Assembly: GCA_902494555.1 (NCBI GenBank) | Contig: CABUTR010000011.1 | Location: 1 to 52,137, forward strand | Origin: an uncultured Collinsella sp. | GTDB lineage: Bacteria > Actinomycetota > Coriobacteriia > Coriobacteriales > Coriobacteriaceae | Length of the DNA: 52,137 nt | Reading direction: 5' to 3' | Shown: positions 8,261-17,628 of the stretch, piece by piece | How the letters are laid out: each line of letters begins with the position of its first letter | Numbering within the stretch: position 1 is the first letter of the stretch | The notes under the pieces: generated by a model | The model's database searches: none | Told to the model about the DNA's origin: nothing | Seen by the model: only the letters and a program-made list of their open reading frames with translations | Translations under genes and position numbers: made by a program

Positions 8261-10747
8261 TTAATACGAGAAGTACTCGCTCTCAGCGGATAAGTTCGAC
8301 CCCAACCACGGATCGCCCTTCAAGAAGAACTCCGGCCAGCGCTGCATGAACAGCGCTTGCTCGCGCTTCCAGCGACACATCTTTTCCTCGTTGGCCTCTT
8401 CTCTGCCGCGCGAGGTGAACTCGTAGTGGTACAGCTCGGCATAGGGCGTAAAGATGGTGCGGTAGCCCGCCTCCCATGCGCGCAGGCAAAAGTCTGCGTC
8501 GTTAAAGCCAACGGCGAATTCCTCGTTATAGCCGCCGACCTGCTCAAATACGTCGCGTCGCACCATCTGGCAGGCACCCGTCACGGCGCTAAAGTTGCCC
8601 GGGCGCACGGCACGGGCAAGATAGCCCTCGCGCTTTGCCGAGAAGTCCTGGTTGGCATGGGCAAGTGCGCCGCGCACGCCAACCACAATGCCAGCGTGCT
8701 GCACCAGATGATCGGCAAAGTAGAGTTTGGCACCCACCACGCCCGCTTCGGAACGCTGCAGATAGCCCATCATCTCTTCAATAAAGTCGGGACTAATGAC
8801 CTCGGTATCGTTGTTGAGCAGCAGCAGGTAGTCGCCCTTGGCGTGCTCAACGCCAAAGTTGATGATCTGGGAGTAATTGAACTCACCCGGCCAGCACACA
8901 ACGCGCGCGATGCCCTTGCCTTCGGATGCTGCAGCCACGCGCTCTGGCAGGGTTTCGTAATACGCAAACGTCTCCGGAGCTTCGCTGTTGTTCTCCACCA
9001 AGACGATCTCGTAGTTGGCATACGTTGCCTTCTGGGCGATCGACATCACGCAGGCGTCGAGCGTCTCAATGTGATCCTTGGTCGGAATCACAATGCTCAC
9101 CAGCGGCGCAGGCTTCGGCAGCGCATAGTGCATGCGGTAGACAAACGGCGTCTCGGTCTCCTCGACCGTTCCGCAAATGCCCAGCGCGTTAAAGTGGCGC
9201 TGAAGCGCAAGACGCCCGGCTTCAATAGCATACGGCTTGCTATCAGCAGAACCGTCGGCGGTCGATCCCGGATGCACGCGCCAGTGATACAGCACATGCG
9301 CAACGTGCTCAAACCGCGCGCCGGCTGCAAGGCAGCGAAGCGTCAGGTCGTAGTCCTGGGCACCCGCAACGTCTTCCGGGGACGTGCCAATACGATCGAT
9401 GAGTGCCTTCTCCACCATCAGGAAATGCGTCACGCAGTTATGGCTATAGAGCAGGTCGACATTGAGCCGCGTCTTAAAGACCGGCTGGCCCCACTCCCCC
9501 GTTTTCTGGAACATGTCCTCGTCGCAGAACAGGACCTGGGGACGCTCGCCCTTGGCCGCCTTATTCAGCGCGGCAACATAGTGGAATAACGCGTCCGGTT
9601 CCAGAATGTCGTCATGGTCCAAGAACGCGATGTAGTCGCCCGTCGCTTGATCGATACCTGCGTTGGTGTTGACCACAATGCCGCCGTTGCCGGGAAGCTC
9701 GATGCGACGGATGCGCTCGTCGTTGGCGCCTGCCGCAAGGGCGGCCACCGCATCCCATTCCGGCGAGGCATCCATAAGGAGCAGTTCCCAGTTGTCATAA
9801 CTCTGGGCTAGCACCGAGTCCAGCAGCTCGCGCAGGTATTCCCGATCAGTCTTGTAGCACGGCACCACAATACTCACGAGTGGTCTATAGGCAAAAGCCA
9901 CCGAAGCGACACGCTGGCACGCTAAATCGCCCGGCTTTGCGCGATGTTGCTCAAACCAACGTCGATAAGCTGCGTCGTCTGCACGCGCGTCCTTCATGCG
10001 GTTCCAGCTGTCGTCGACCATGCCGTTGTACAGGCGACCATCCATGGCGCAAAAACCGCTCTGGATTAGGCCCGTGGGATCGCTCACAATCGCGACAAAA
10101 TCTCGTATATCCTGAGGCATCTCAACGCTCAGATACGTTTTATTGACGCGGCAACCGTTGCGCTGGGGAACATCGACCTGCGGCTCAAACACATGCACGG
10201 TGGCATCAATCGCATTCATATGCGTATCGAAGATCTGGAGCTCAGGTGCGCACTGGGGGTCTCCCGCCCAGGCAACCTCATAGCGCCACACCGCGCCGGC
10301 GTCTGCCGGTAAATAGCGAATGGTATCGATCTCGTAGCGACCGCAGCATTCGCCACGCTGCGCATCGCGGATAAGCGCGCACAGCGCAGACTTTGCTTTG
10401 TAGTTAACCTTAGATTCCAGCTTGGCTACGCGGCTATCGAGGCGAATGGAGCCCAACCTTTGGCCACCGGATGCAAAAACGACATCCATCGACGAGCCAT
10501 CCAAAAACGGAAGCACCAAGACGGCGAGCTCGCGCTCGTAATCGGCAACGGAAGGGCAAAGCGCCAGCACACGGCCATGGTCAACCGGGAGTACCAGCGA
10601 CGGCACACAAGAACCGCTCGTCGTCGCGCGGACAAAGGCCTGAGAACCTTCTTGCTCAATAAGCGCGGCGACATCCTGGCCGGCAAAACGAAGCAGCACA
10701 AACAGACGGCCCTGACTGCGGCAAAGTGCCAAACGCTTGATACTCAT
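8261..10747 (-). CDS. Two-domain GT2 glycosyltransferase for surface polysaccharide
   Basis: Predicted 828 aa; ATG 10747 directly follows the TAG of the upstream gene, so the two are probably translationally coupled. Residues 1-285 form a domain I do not recognise. The first GT-A domain spans ~288-500 (PLVSIVVPCYKT, nucleotide/metal motif FLDHDD at 375-380). The second spans ~547-790 (PLVSIVIPTKDH, LLLNNDTE at ~642-649, GFNDADFCLRAWE at ~747). Tandem GT2 enzymes of this sort add successive sugars to rhamnan-like or capsular chains at the cytoplasmic membrane. It is the last gene of a five-gene leftward glycosyltransferase run. Its 3' end is duplicated as a remnant at 5783-5971. Sugar specificity cannot be read. 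Confidence 0.9.
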   Translation of the reverse strand: MSIKRLALCRSQGRLFVLLRFAGQDVAALIEQEGSQAFVRATTSGSCVPSLVLPVDHGRVLALCPSVADYERELAVLVLPFLDGSSMDVVFASGGQRLGSIRLDSRVAKLESKVNYKAKSALCALIRDAQRGECCGRYEIDTIRYLPADAGAVWRYEVAWAGDPQCAPELQIFDTHMNAIDATVHVFEPQVDVPQRNGCRVNKTYLSVEMPQDIRDFVAIVSDPTGLIQSGFCAMDGRLYNGMVDDSWNRMKDARADDAAYRRWFEQHRAKPGDLACQRVASVAFAYRPLVSIVVPCYKTDREYLRELLDSVLAQSYDNWELLLMDASPEWDAVAALAAGANDERIRRIELPGNGGIVVNTNAGIDQATGDYIAFLDHDDILEPDALFHYVAALNKAAKGERPQVLFCDEDMFQKTGEWGQPVFKTRLNVDLLYSHNCVTHFLMVEKALIDRIGTSPEDVAGAQDYDLTLRCLAAGARFEHVAHVLYHWRVHPGSTADGSADSKPYAIEAGRLALQRHFNALGICGTVEETETPFVYRMHYALPKPAPLVSIVIPTKDHIETLDACVMSIAQKATYANYEIVLVENNSEAPETFAYYETLPERVAAASEGKGIARVVCWPGEFNYSQIINFGVEHAKGDYLLLLNNDTEVISPDFIEEMMGYLQRSEAGVVGAKLYFADHLVQHAGIVVGVRGALAHANQDFSAKREGYLARAVRPGNFSAVTGACQMVRRDVFEQVGGYNEEFAVGFNDADFCLRAWEAGYRTIFTPYAELYHYEFTSRGREEANEEKMCRWKREQALFMQRWPEFFLKGDPWLGSNLSAESEYFSY

Positions 10748-11815
10748 CTACACTTCTCGCTTTCCCAGGGCGTTCGCTGCCATGCGTTTGCAGGCACCCA
10801 GGCGCCCAAACCTCAAGACGTCGTAATCGAACATGAGCTTTTTGCACTCACGGGCATTGGGGGCCTTGCTGGTAAGCGCCGCGCGCACCATAGCAGCAAC
10901 AGAAGGAGCGCATTGTGCGAGCGCAGCATCGCTGCCCGCGGCAGAACCGGCAAGCGCCGTGGCAACGGCAGCAAACACCTTGCCGCAGTCCGAACCCAGC
11001 AACCTGAGCGCATCGTACAGCACCAGATCGCATAGGAAGTACGCCAGGTCATCGGCATGCTGTGCATCGAGACCGTCGCGCTGCCAGTCAGTCAGCACCG
11101 CGGAGTAAATCTTCACGTGCTCTAGCAGGCGCGTCTCGTCGTCATAGCGCATGGTGTCCATGAGTGAGCCCTTGCGCGCCACACGGTAGTCGTACAGCTT
11201 GTTCGAAATAAGCGCGGTCTTGCGCGAGCGACCGTACACGGCAAAATCGAAGACCTGGTCCTCGCCATACTTGACGGTTTCATCGAACACGATCCCGTTA
11301 CCCAACAAAAACTCACGCTTGCAGGCGGTGCGCCAGGCAAAGGGGCGAGATGCTTCCTTAAACAGCAGGTCAGAGCAATAGCCTTCAAACGACACATCGC
11401 GCGGGCTCAGCACATAGTTAAGCCACGGATACCCCGCCTCCAGCGGATACGGATTCGCGCCAAAGGTCAAAACGTCGCAGTCCTCGCGCTCAAAGGCATC
11501 GACGATCACACGGCATGCATCGGGCGTAAACCGGTCGTCGGAATCCAAAAACGCAACGATAGGCGCCGTGGACGCGGCGATACCTGCATTACGCGCACTC
11601 GACAGGCCGCCGTTCTTCTTATCGACCAGCGTAAAGCGCGCATCCTTTCCGCAATAGGCAGCCGCAATATCGCGCGAACCGTCCGGCGAGCCATCGTTGA
11701 CCAGCACGCCCTCCCAATCGGGCATGTCCTGCGCAAGCAGGGAGTCCAGGCACCAGGCCAGGCACTCCTCCACTTTATAGATGGGAACGACAACGGAAAT
11801 CTTGGGGTTAGCCAT
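10748..11815 (-). CDS. GT2 family glycosyltransferase (type B of the locus)
   Basis: Predicted 355 aa. ATG 11815 is chosen over the GTG at 11821 because AGGAG sits nine bases before the ATG and only three before the GTG. The N-terminal GT-A fold has ISVVVPIYKVEE, VNDGSPDGS, GLSSARNAG and the DxD motif in FLDSDD. The C-terminal part has FAWRTACKREFLLGNGIVFD and KYGEDQVF, which are typical of capsular and teichoic-type transferases. The arrangement of these C-terminal motifs is shared with the gene at 13021-14061, so the two are probably paralogues. Twelve bases separate it from the upstream gene. The acceptor and sugar are unknown. Confidence 0.9.
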   Translation of the reverse strand: MANPKISVVVPIYKVEECLAWCLDSLLAQDMPDWEGVLVNDGSPDGSRDIAAAYCGKDARFTLVDKKNGGLSSARNAGIAASTAPIVAFLDSDDRFTPDACRVIVDAFEREDCDVLTFGANPYPLEAGYPWLNYVLSPRDVSFEGYCSDLLFKEASRPFAWRTACKREFLLGNGIVFDETVKYGEDQVFDFAVYGRSRKTALISNKLYDYRVARKGSLMDTMRYDDETRLLEHVKIYSAVLTDWQRDGLDAQHADDLAYFLCDLVLYDALRLLGSDCGKVFAAVATALAGSAAGSDAALAQCAPSVAAMVRAALTSKAPNARECKKLMFDYDVLRFGRLGACKRMAANALGKREV

Positions 11816-11827
11816 AGTCACTCGCTC

Positions 11828-12946
11828 CTACTGTGCGGCCGGAACGTCATCAGGGTGCGGGTTGTCGCCGTAGGTGCGCTGATACGTCAGCACGCGCCAG
11901 ACCAGCGGCAGGCCGCCGATCTTAAAGTAATGCTTAAACGTATTGAGCTTGCCCGGCTTCTTAAAGTCAAAGCGCGAATCGATATAGGCGCGGGGCGACT
12001 TGACCATCAGGCGCAAGTCGGTCTCGCTACGCGGGTCGAACAGCGACAGGTCAAAGCGACCGGCATCCCAATCGGCCTTGAGCTCGGATGAAGCCTTCTT
12101 CCAAAACTGCCCACGCAGCTCATCGACCAGACGCTCATCATTCCAACGGTACGTATCGACCTTCATGCGCATTAAAATGCCCTGGAGCTGAGCCTTGAGC
12201 TCGGGGCGCTCGTCCAAAAAACGTTGCATCTCGGCATATTCGTCGCACACGCAAAACACCTTGTTGGGCGAATTAACGGAGCTCTTCTCGTTATCCTGGC
12301 GATAGCACAAAATGGGGTCCGCAATAAACGCGGCACGCTCGGCGCAAGCCCAAACCTTAAAGTTAAAGCCGGCGTCCTGATACGAGGCACCCGGCGTGGG
12401 AAGGAACCGAATCTGATTGTCGTTGAGGAACTCGCGCCGATAGATAGCCGACCAAATGGAAGGTTTGCGGTAGAAGATGCCCGGACGATCGACGGGGCGA
12501 TACGCGGCGCCCGTCATATGCTCGTCGATGATCCCAAACAGCTCACGGCGTTCGCTGGGCGTGGACCAATACAGGTAAAAGTCGCCCTTTACCACATCGG
12601 CATGCTCAGTATCGGCCTTGGCGACCAGCTTTTGGAGCGAATCCTCAAACATAAAGTCGTCGGACTCAAGGATGCCCACGTACTCACCGCGCGCCATCCC
12701 CAGGCCGCGGTTCATCGAGTCGCCGTAGCCGCTGTTGGCTTTGTCGATCATCTTTACACGGGGGTCGCGCTCCATGTACTCGCGGATGATATCTGGCGAA
12801 CTATCGGTAGAACCGTCGTTAATGCAAATGATCTCAATGTCTTTGAGCGTCTGCGCCACGGCGGAATCGAGGCACTCGCGCAGGTAGCGCTCAACATTGC
12901 AGATGGGAACAAGTAACGAAACTTTAGGGGTATCAGAGTTCTGCAA
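11828..12946 (-). CDS. GT2 family glycosyltransferase (type A of the locus)
   Basis: Predicted 372 aa from a TTG start at 12946 that has AGGAGG five bases upstream. The GT-A domain shows VSLLVPICNVERYLRECLDS, INDGSTDSS and the metal-binding ESDD in GILESDDFM. The C-terminal half carries KPSIWSAIYRREFL and TPGASYQDAGFNFKVWA. It is a close paralogue of 14068-15171, which also starts with TTG behind a strong ribosome site. It follows the type B gene at 13021 after a 74-bp gap. It probably transfers a sugar during surface glycan synthesis; the donor is not deducible. Confidence 0.9.
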   Translation of the reverse strand: MQNSDTPKVSLLVPICNVERYLRECLDSAVAQTLKDIEIICINDGSTDSSPDIIREYMERDPRVKMIDKANSGYGDSMNRGLGMARGEYVGILESDDFMFEDSLQKLVAKADTEHADVVKGDFYLYWSTPSERRELFGIIDEHMTGAAYRPVDRPGIFYRKPSIWSAIYRREFLNDNQIRFLPTPGASYQDAGFNFKVWACAERAAFIADPILCYRQDNEKSSVNSPNKVFCVCDEYAEMQRFLDERPELKAQLQGILMRMKVDTYRWNDERLVDELRGQFWKKASSELKADWDAGRFDLSLFDPRSETDLRLMVKSPRAYIDSRFDFKKPGKLNTFKHYFKIGGLPLVWRVLTYQRTYGDNPHPDDVPAAQ

Positions 12947-13020
12947 GAGAACCTCCTGTTGAATAGCGTGTAACAGGGTTATTTTAGCAGCCGAGTTGCG
13001 GCGGGCGGCAGCGCTTGGAA

Positions 13021-14061
13021 TTAGATAAAGCGCTCCAGGCAGGCTTTAAGACCGCGAGTCGAAAGATAGAACAGCGTGGCGTCTGCCATCGAAACGCCCG
13101 AGGTCGTCGCAACGAGCTTGCGGGCAACACGGCGAACGGCACCCTTAGCAGGCATATCCGCCCACGCCGTTCCCAAAAACGTCGTGAGATCCATGTTGAC
13201 GCGAGCCGCCACGCGATGGAAACCATCGGCATCCAAGCGCGCCAGGTCGAACACAATAAGGTCCAAAAACCAAGTTATCAGCTCGCCGGGGCACAGGTCC
13301 AAAAGACCGTAGGCTGTCCAGTCCTCCAAGACCTCCTCGAGCATCCTCATGTGGGCGTCAAGCTTTTTGGCGCGAGCCTCGGCACTGTTGAACTCGTGCG
13401 TCGCCGATTCGCTCTCCATCACGTAGTGGTAGAACTTGTCCGGCATGACGACGGTCTTACGGGCAAGCGCATAAGCCGCAAATTGGAAGACGACGTCCTC
13501 GCCCAAAGCCAAACCGGGGGCGAAGCGAATGCCTTCGCGATTGAGCAGCTCGCGCGAAAAAGCCGCACGGCAGGCATAGGGCTGCGCATTCGAACGGAAC
13601 AGCAGTTGGGGATCACGGGCGCCGAAGGTACCAGCTTTGGGGCTCATGAGTTGCTGGACGCGTTTGGGGGCAGCATCGGCAGGTTCACAGACGCCGCCAA
13701 AAACGGCGGCCTCGGCATCTGCAGACTCAATGGCATGCAGCACGCGCTCGACCGTCTGGGCATCGATGTAATCGTCGGCGTCCACAAAAAAGACGGTCTC
13801 GCCCTCGGCGACATCGATACCGGCATTTCGAGCACACGAGACACCCGCGTTTTCCTGGTCAATCACCAGTACGCGATCGTCGGCCTGCGCGATCTGGCGC
13901 AACACGTTCAACGAATCATCAGTCGAACCGTCGTTGACACACACAACCTGAATCGAACACTCAGACTGGACCAACAGCGAATCGAGGCATCGCTGAATGG
14001 AGTGCGCAGAGTTGTAAACGGGGACGACAATGGTAGCTTTAGGACACGAGGCCTCTCCCAT
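13021..14061 (-). CDS. GT2 family glycosyltransferase (type B of the locus)
   Basis: Predicted 346 aa; ATG 14061 lies six bases after the upstream stop, so its ribosome site overlaps the end of that gene and coupling is likely. Motifs are ATIVVPVYNSAHSIQ, VNDGSTDDS, GVSCARNAG and FVDADDYID, the last holding the DxD. The second half has YACRAAFSRELLNREGIRF, LGEDVVFQFAAY and KTVVMPDKFYHYV, in the same order as in 10748-11815. The locus therefore reads A-B-A-B. It acts in the cytoplasm on a lipid-linked or growing glycan, by analogy with the family. Confidence 0.9.
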   Translation of the reverse strand: MGEASCPKATIVVPVYNSAHSIQRCLDSLLVQSECSIQVVCVNDGSTDDSLNVLRQIAQADDRVLVIDQENAGVSCARNAGIDVAEGETVFFVDADDYIDAQTVERVLHAIESADAEAAVFGGVCEPADAAPKRVQQLMSPKAGTFGARDPQLLFRSNAQPYACRAAFSRELLNREGIRFAPGLALGEDVVFQFAAYALARKTVVMPDKFYHYVMESESATHEFNSAEARAKKLDAHMRMLEEVLEDWTAYGLLDLCPGELITWFLDLIVFDLARLDADGFHRVAARVNMDLTTFLGTAWADMPAKGAVRRVARKLVATTSGVSMADATLFYLSTRGLKACLERFI

Positions 14062-14067
14062 GCCAAC

Positions 14068-15171
14068 CTACCCCCTCAGCGATTCGACGAGGAAGGCGGC
14101 GACCACGCCTGGGCCTCCAACCGAGGCGTAATACTTAGCACGCCCCAAAGCACCATCCGTCGCAAAGCTCGGGTGCTCGTCAACCCAGCCCTCAGGATCT
14201 TTGAGGATGGCAGCGAGATTCGCGCGTTTCCACGGCTTAAGGTCGCCCAGCGAAAACTCCCCCGCGTCCAAGGCCGCCTGAAATTCCCTGGCCATCTGCA
14301 CCAGGAACTCCTTATAGAACTTAGGCGCCAGGCGCACGTAGTTCCACATGTACGAATCGTACTTAATGAGTTGATTGAACTTGAGCATGCGCGCGACATC
14401 GCCGCTTGCATGATTTCGGGCATAATCCTCTCGAATCCAACGCTCAATCTCGGCATACTCGGTATTGACGCAAAAGACCTTAGCCGAAGAATTGACCGAG
14501 GAGTTCTCGTTATCTTGGCGATACGAGAGCACGGCATCATGCAGGTAAACAGCCTTATCGGCGCACGCGATCACCTTAAAGGCGAATGACGTGTCCTGAA
14601 AGGATGCCCCCGGAGTCGGCAGGAACTTAATGCCGTTGCGCTCAAGAAAATCGCGACGGTACACGGCCGACCAAATCGACGGCTTTTGCTTAAAGAACTG
14701 AGTCGTATCGCTCGGGTGCACCGGCTTGCCGCAATCCTGAGGTCTAAACATCTCGTGCAGCGAGCGGCGCTCCTCGGGCTTAGACCAGTAGAAATCAAAG
14801 TTCGCCTTCGCGAAGTCGGCATTATTGCTATCGGCGGCCGAGACAAGCTTTTCGAGTGCGTCGGACGCCATAAAGTCATCGGACTCCAAGATGCCCACGT
14901 ACTTGCCACGCGCCATCTCCAGACCGTGGTTCATCGAGTCGCCGTAGCCGCTGTTGGCCTTGTCGATCATCTTGACGCGCCTATCGCGCTCCATATACTC
15001 GCGAATAATCGCCGGCGAGTTGTCGGTCGACCCGTCGTTAATGCAGATGATCTCAATATCCTTGAGCGTCTGCGCCAGGGCGGAATCGAGGCACTCGCGC
15101 AGGTAGCGCTGAACATTGTAAATGGGAATAAGCAGCGACAGAACAGGGCTGCCAGAGGCGTTAGTAGACAA
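14068..15171 (-). CDS. GT2 family glycosyltransferase (type A, first gene of leftward operon)
   Basis: Predicted 367 aa from TTG 15171 with AAGGAG six bases upstream. The N-terminus has LSLLIPIYNVQRYLRECLDS, INDGSTDNS and GILESDDFMASDALEKL; the latter part has KPSIWSAVYRRDFLERNGI and TPGASFQDTSFAFK. About three quarters of N-terminal positions are shared with 11828-12946. It is the first of five collinear glycosyltransferase genes; its promoter should lie in 15172-15283, shared with the divergent acyltransferase. Specificity is unknown. Confidence 0.9.
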   Translation of the reverse strand: MSTNASGSPVLSLLIPIYNVQRYLRECLDSALAQTLKDIEIICINDGSTDNSPAIIREYMERDRRVKMIDKANSGYGDSMNHGLEMARGKYVGILESDDFMASDALEKLVSAADSNNADFAKANFDFYWSKPEERRSLHEMFRPQDCGKPVHPSDTTQFFKQKPSIWSAVYRRDFLERNGIKFLPTPGASFQDTSFAFKVIACADKAVYLHDAVLSYRQDNENSSVNSSAKVFCVNTEYAEIERWIREDYARNHASGDVARMLKFNQLIKYDSYMWNYVRLAPKFYKEFLVQMAREFQAALDAGEFSLGDLKPWKRANLAAILKDPEGWVDEHPSFATDGALGRAKYYASVGGPGVVAAFLVESLRG

Positions 15172-15237
15172 ATGTGCTCCTTAGGAAATACCTGTCGTTT
15201 CATGGTATCAAAGGGTTAGCGCGCCAGCGGGCGTTTA

Positions 15238-15243
15238 TATAAT
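15238..15243 (+). promoter_or_regulatory. Candidate -10 element for the acyltransferase gene
   Basis: A perfect TATAAT lies 41 bases before ATG 15284 in the divergent region. No good -35 hexamer is found at the right distance (only TTAGCG, 16 bases upstream). Confidence 0.4.
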
Positions 15244-15283
15244 CTATGGAGCTCGCAAAGGCAGACCGATACGAAAGGACGTC

Positions 15284-16414
15284 ATGCAGCCCAAAGCCGC
15301 ACGCAACATACCCATCGAAGCGCTGCGCTTGGTCGCGGTCGTCGGCATCGCGGTGTTCCACACCTTTCAGTGGACCTTCCAGGCAACCTGTGTCGGCGCC
15401 GTGGAATATGCCCCACTTGCGATGTCCCCCTATTCCGGCGTGCTCGGTTTTATTAACCTGCTTGGCTGCTGGGCCAACGAGGTCTTCTTTATGATCTCGG
15501 GCTATTTTCTCATCACTTCGGCCGCGCGTGCTTGGGACGGTGGAGCAACGTGGAAGTCGCAAATGCAACGGACGGCGCAGCGCCTTGGCAAGGTCGTTAT
15601 GCCCGCTGCGTTTTATTGCCTCGTGGCGCTCGCGTGGTCCACGGTCGTCTCCCCCATTCCCGATGTTACCCTCAGCACGCACTACTGGTATACGCTAGGC
15701 CTTGAGTTCATCTGGGTCTATGCCGCCACGGTCTTCATGGCACCATGGTTTGGACTGGCTAAGAGTCGACTCCCCCAGAAAACCTACAAGACGACGGTCA
15801 TCGCTGTTGGCATCCTCGCATTTGTCGTTAACGGGTATTTAGCCGCCATGAGTGCGACAAGCGCCGGCGAGTTTTCTTGGCTCCAGAAGCTCATGAGCGC
15901 TACCACGTACGTAGTCGCATTTTTAATCGGCGGGCTGCTCCGCGACGTTACCGATGTCATGGATTCGGACAGGGCGGGCGCCTTGGGCATGTGCCTGCTC
16001 GTAACGGTTTTGGTGCTCACCACCATCCTGGAAGGCGAACTCTCCTTCACCGGCAACCTCGCGGCGATGGCAACCCTCTCCTACAAATCGACCTCGCTGA
16101 TCTCGTTTGCCCTCGCTGCTGCCTCCTTGCTCTTTGCGGCAACCCGACGCAGTGCCTCAGGCAATCCGCGGACTGCAGGTGTCATCGTCACCTTATCGAC
16201 CGCCACGCTCGGTTTCTATGTGATGCAGTCGCTCACCAGTAGCCTGTGGCGTCCCATCTTCAATACGTTGCTCGCAAACATACTGGTCAGCCAAAACAGC
16301 CCGGCAGCTATATGCATCGTCACGGGTACCGTCATTAGCATCGTCTCTGCCTTAGCGCTCCTCATCATCGACGCAGCTAGAAGCCTTATCGCTCGCAAGC
16401 TCAGGCGGCAATAG
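15284..16414 (+). CDS. Acyltransferase-3 family membrane protein
   Basis: Predicted 376 aa; GAAAGGACGTC precedes ATG 15284. The N-terminus RNIPIEALRLVAVVGIAVFH carries the conserved Arg and His of the acyltransferase-3 family (OafA/WecH type), which move acetyl or succinyl groups to sugars across the membrane. About ten hydrophobic helices follow, with NEVFFMISGYF at ~65-75. It is divergent from the leftward glycosyltransferase operon and upstream of another glycosyltransferase, so O-acylation of the same surface glycan is the natural inference. A short Lys/Arg-rich end is cytosolic. Confidence 0.88.
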   Translation: MQPKAARNIPIEALRLVAVVGIAVFHTFQWTFQATCVGAVEYAPLAMSPYSGVLGFINLLGCWANEVFFMISGYFLITSAARAWDGGATWKSQMQRTAQRLGKVVMPAAFYCLVALAWSTVVSPIPDVTLSTHYWYTLGLEFIWVYAATVFMAPWFGLAKSRLPQKTYKTTVIAVGILAFVVNGYLAAMSATSAGEFSWLQKLMSATTYVVAFLIGGLLRDVTDVMDSDRAGALGMCLLVTVLVLTTILEGELSFTGNLAAMATLSYKSTSLISFALAAASLLFAATRRSASGNPRTAGVIVTLSTATLGFYVMQSLTSSLWRPIFNTLLANILVSQNSPAAICIVTGTVISIVSALALLIIDAARSLIARKLRRQ

Positions 16415-16584
16415 ACACGCTGCCGTCAGACGCTAAAGCCGCTACAGCCGTGGCAGGTTCCTGCGTTTTATTCAAAGCTTGCCGCCAAGGTGCGCCGAGC
16501 CTTTACAATAGGACAGTCCCAAGGACGTATTCGATAGCTTCCGCGCTGCACTCGCCCGCCGCGCGTGAAAGGATATATTGCCCC

Positions 16585-17604
16585 ATGTCTTCAACCCTTC
16601 CCGCTCCCATCGATAAGCTCGCCATTGTCGTCGTTACGTACAAGCGCCAGGAACTCCTGGCCAACTTGTTCGACTCTATGACCGAGCTCACGGCAACGCC
16701 CTGGCGCATCGCGATTGTCGATAACGAGAATTCGCGCGAGACCGAGGCCATGTGCACCGCATTTAACGAGCGCCTGGCCAACCTGTGGGGCATCGACACC
16801 GAGCAGCCCGACGCGCAGGGCGGCACCGACCGCGTCATCTACGCACCACAACTCGAAAACGGCGGCGGTGCAGGTGGTTTCTCCGCCGGCACCAAATGCG
16901 CCTACGACCTGGGCGCCCAGTGGTTCTGGGTGATGGACGACGACGTGCTCGTCATCCCCGAAGGCATCGAGCGCTTGGCCAAGTGGACCGACCGCTACGA
17001 TGTTATCCAGGGTTCGCGCCTGGACTTCGACGGCGGCGCCTTCTTTTGGCAATACCAACTCATCCTTTCGCTCGGCATTCCCAACCCTGTCGCTAAGTGG
17101 GACTTGGGTCCCGAGGGCTACCGCGCCATGAACCAGCTGTGCTTTGAGGGCGGCATGTTCTCGCGCCGCGTGGTCGACAAGATTGGCCTGCCCGACGCGC
17201 GCTTCTTTATCTACGGCGACGATGCCTGCTATGGCTACGTGGCCAGCCAGCACTTCCCCGCCGCCGTTGTTGCCGACGTGGTGCTTAAGCGCGCCCGCGC
17301 CGTCTCTAACTGGGATATTGCCGGCAAGCGCCAGCTCAACTCCACGAGCGACACCAACCGCTACTACATCATGCGCAACCGCGGTTATCTGGCCCGCTAC
17401 ATGCAAATCTACGGCGACTATCACCCCGTGCTGTTCCGTCTGGGCAACGCCGCGACCTTCTGCAAGGAGTTCATTCGCCTGGCCGCCGTTGACAAGTGCT
17501 TTAAGACCGGTATTCCGGCGCTGCGCCGCGGCATGAAGGACGCCCGCAAGATCATCAAGGATCCCAACTGGAAGCCCATGCCGCCCATGAAGGACGCCGA
17601 GTAA
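16585..17604 (+). CDS. GT2 family glycosyltransferase (galactofuranosyl/rhamnosyl-transferase-like)
   Basis: Predicted 339 aa. The frame opens at 16450, but ATG 16585 with AAAGGAT upstream and the immediate LAIVVVTYKRQELL motif marks the start. It has NGGGAGGFSAGTKCAYD and WVMDDDV, the DDD metal-binding motif, as in galactofuranosyl- and rhamnosyltransferases of the GlfT/WbbL group. GGMFSRRVVDKIGLPD and FIYGDDACYGY complete the fold. It lies 170 bp after the acyltransferase, so it may be co-transcribed. Donor identity is a guess from motif style. Confidence 0.88.
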   Translation: MSSTLPAPIDKLAIVVVTYKRQELLANLFDSMTELTATPWRIAIVDNENSRETEAMCTAFNERLANLWGIDTEQPDAQGGTDRVIYAPQLENGGGAGGFSAGTKCAYDLGAQWFWVMDDDVLVIPEGIERLAKWTDRYDVIQGSRLDFDGGAFFWQYQLILSLGIPNPVAKWDLGPEGYRAMNQLCFEGGMFSRRVVDKIGLPDARFFIYGDDACYGYVASQHFPAAVVADVVLKRARAVSNWDIAGKRQLNSTSDTNRYYIMRNRGYLARYMQIYGDYHPVLFRLGNAATFCKEFIRLAAVDKCFKTGIPALRRGMKDARKIIKDPNWKPMPPMKDAE

Positions 17605-17628
17605 CGGAAGCCGGAAACACCTCGGCGC

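Noticed and set aside
13015..14589. 524-codon open frame spanning two glycosyltransferase genes in antisense
   Set aside because: Both glycosyltransferases show full motif sets on the minus strand.
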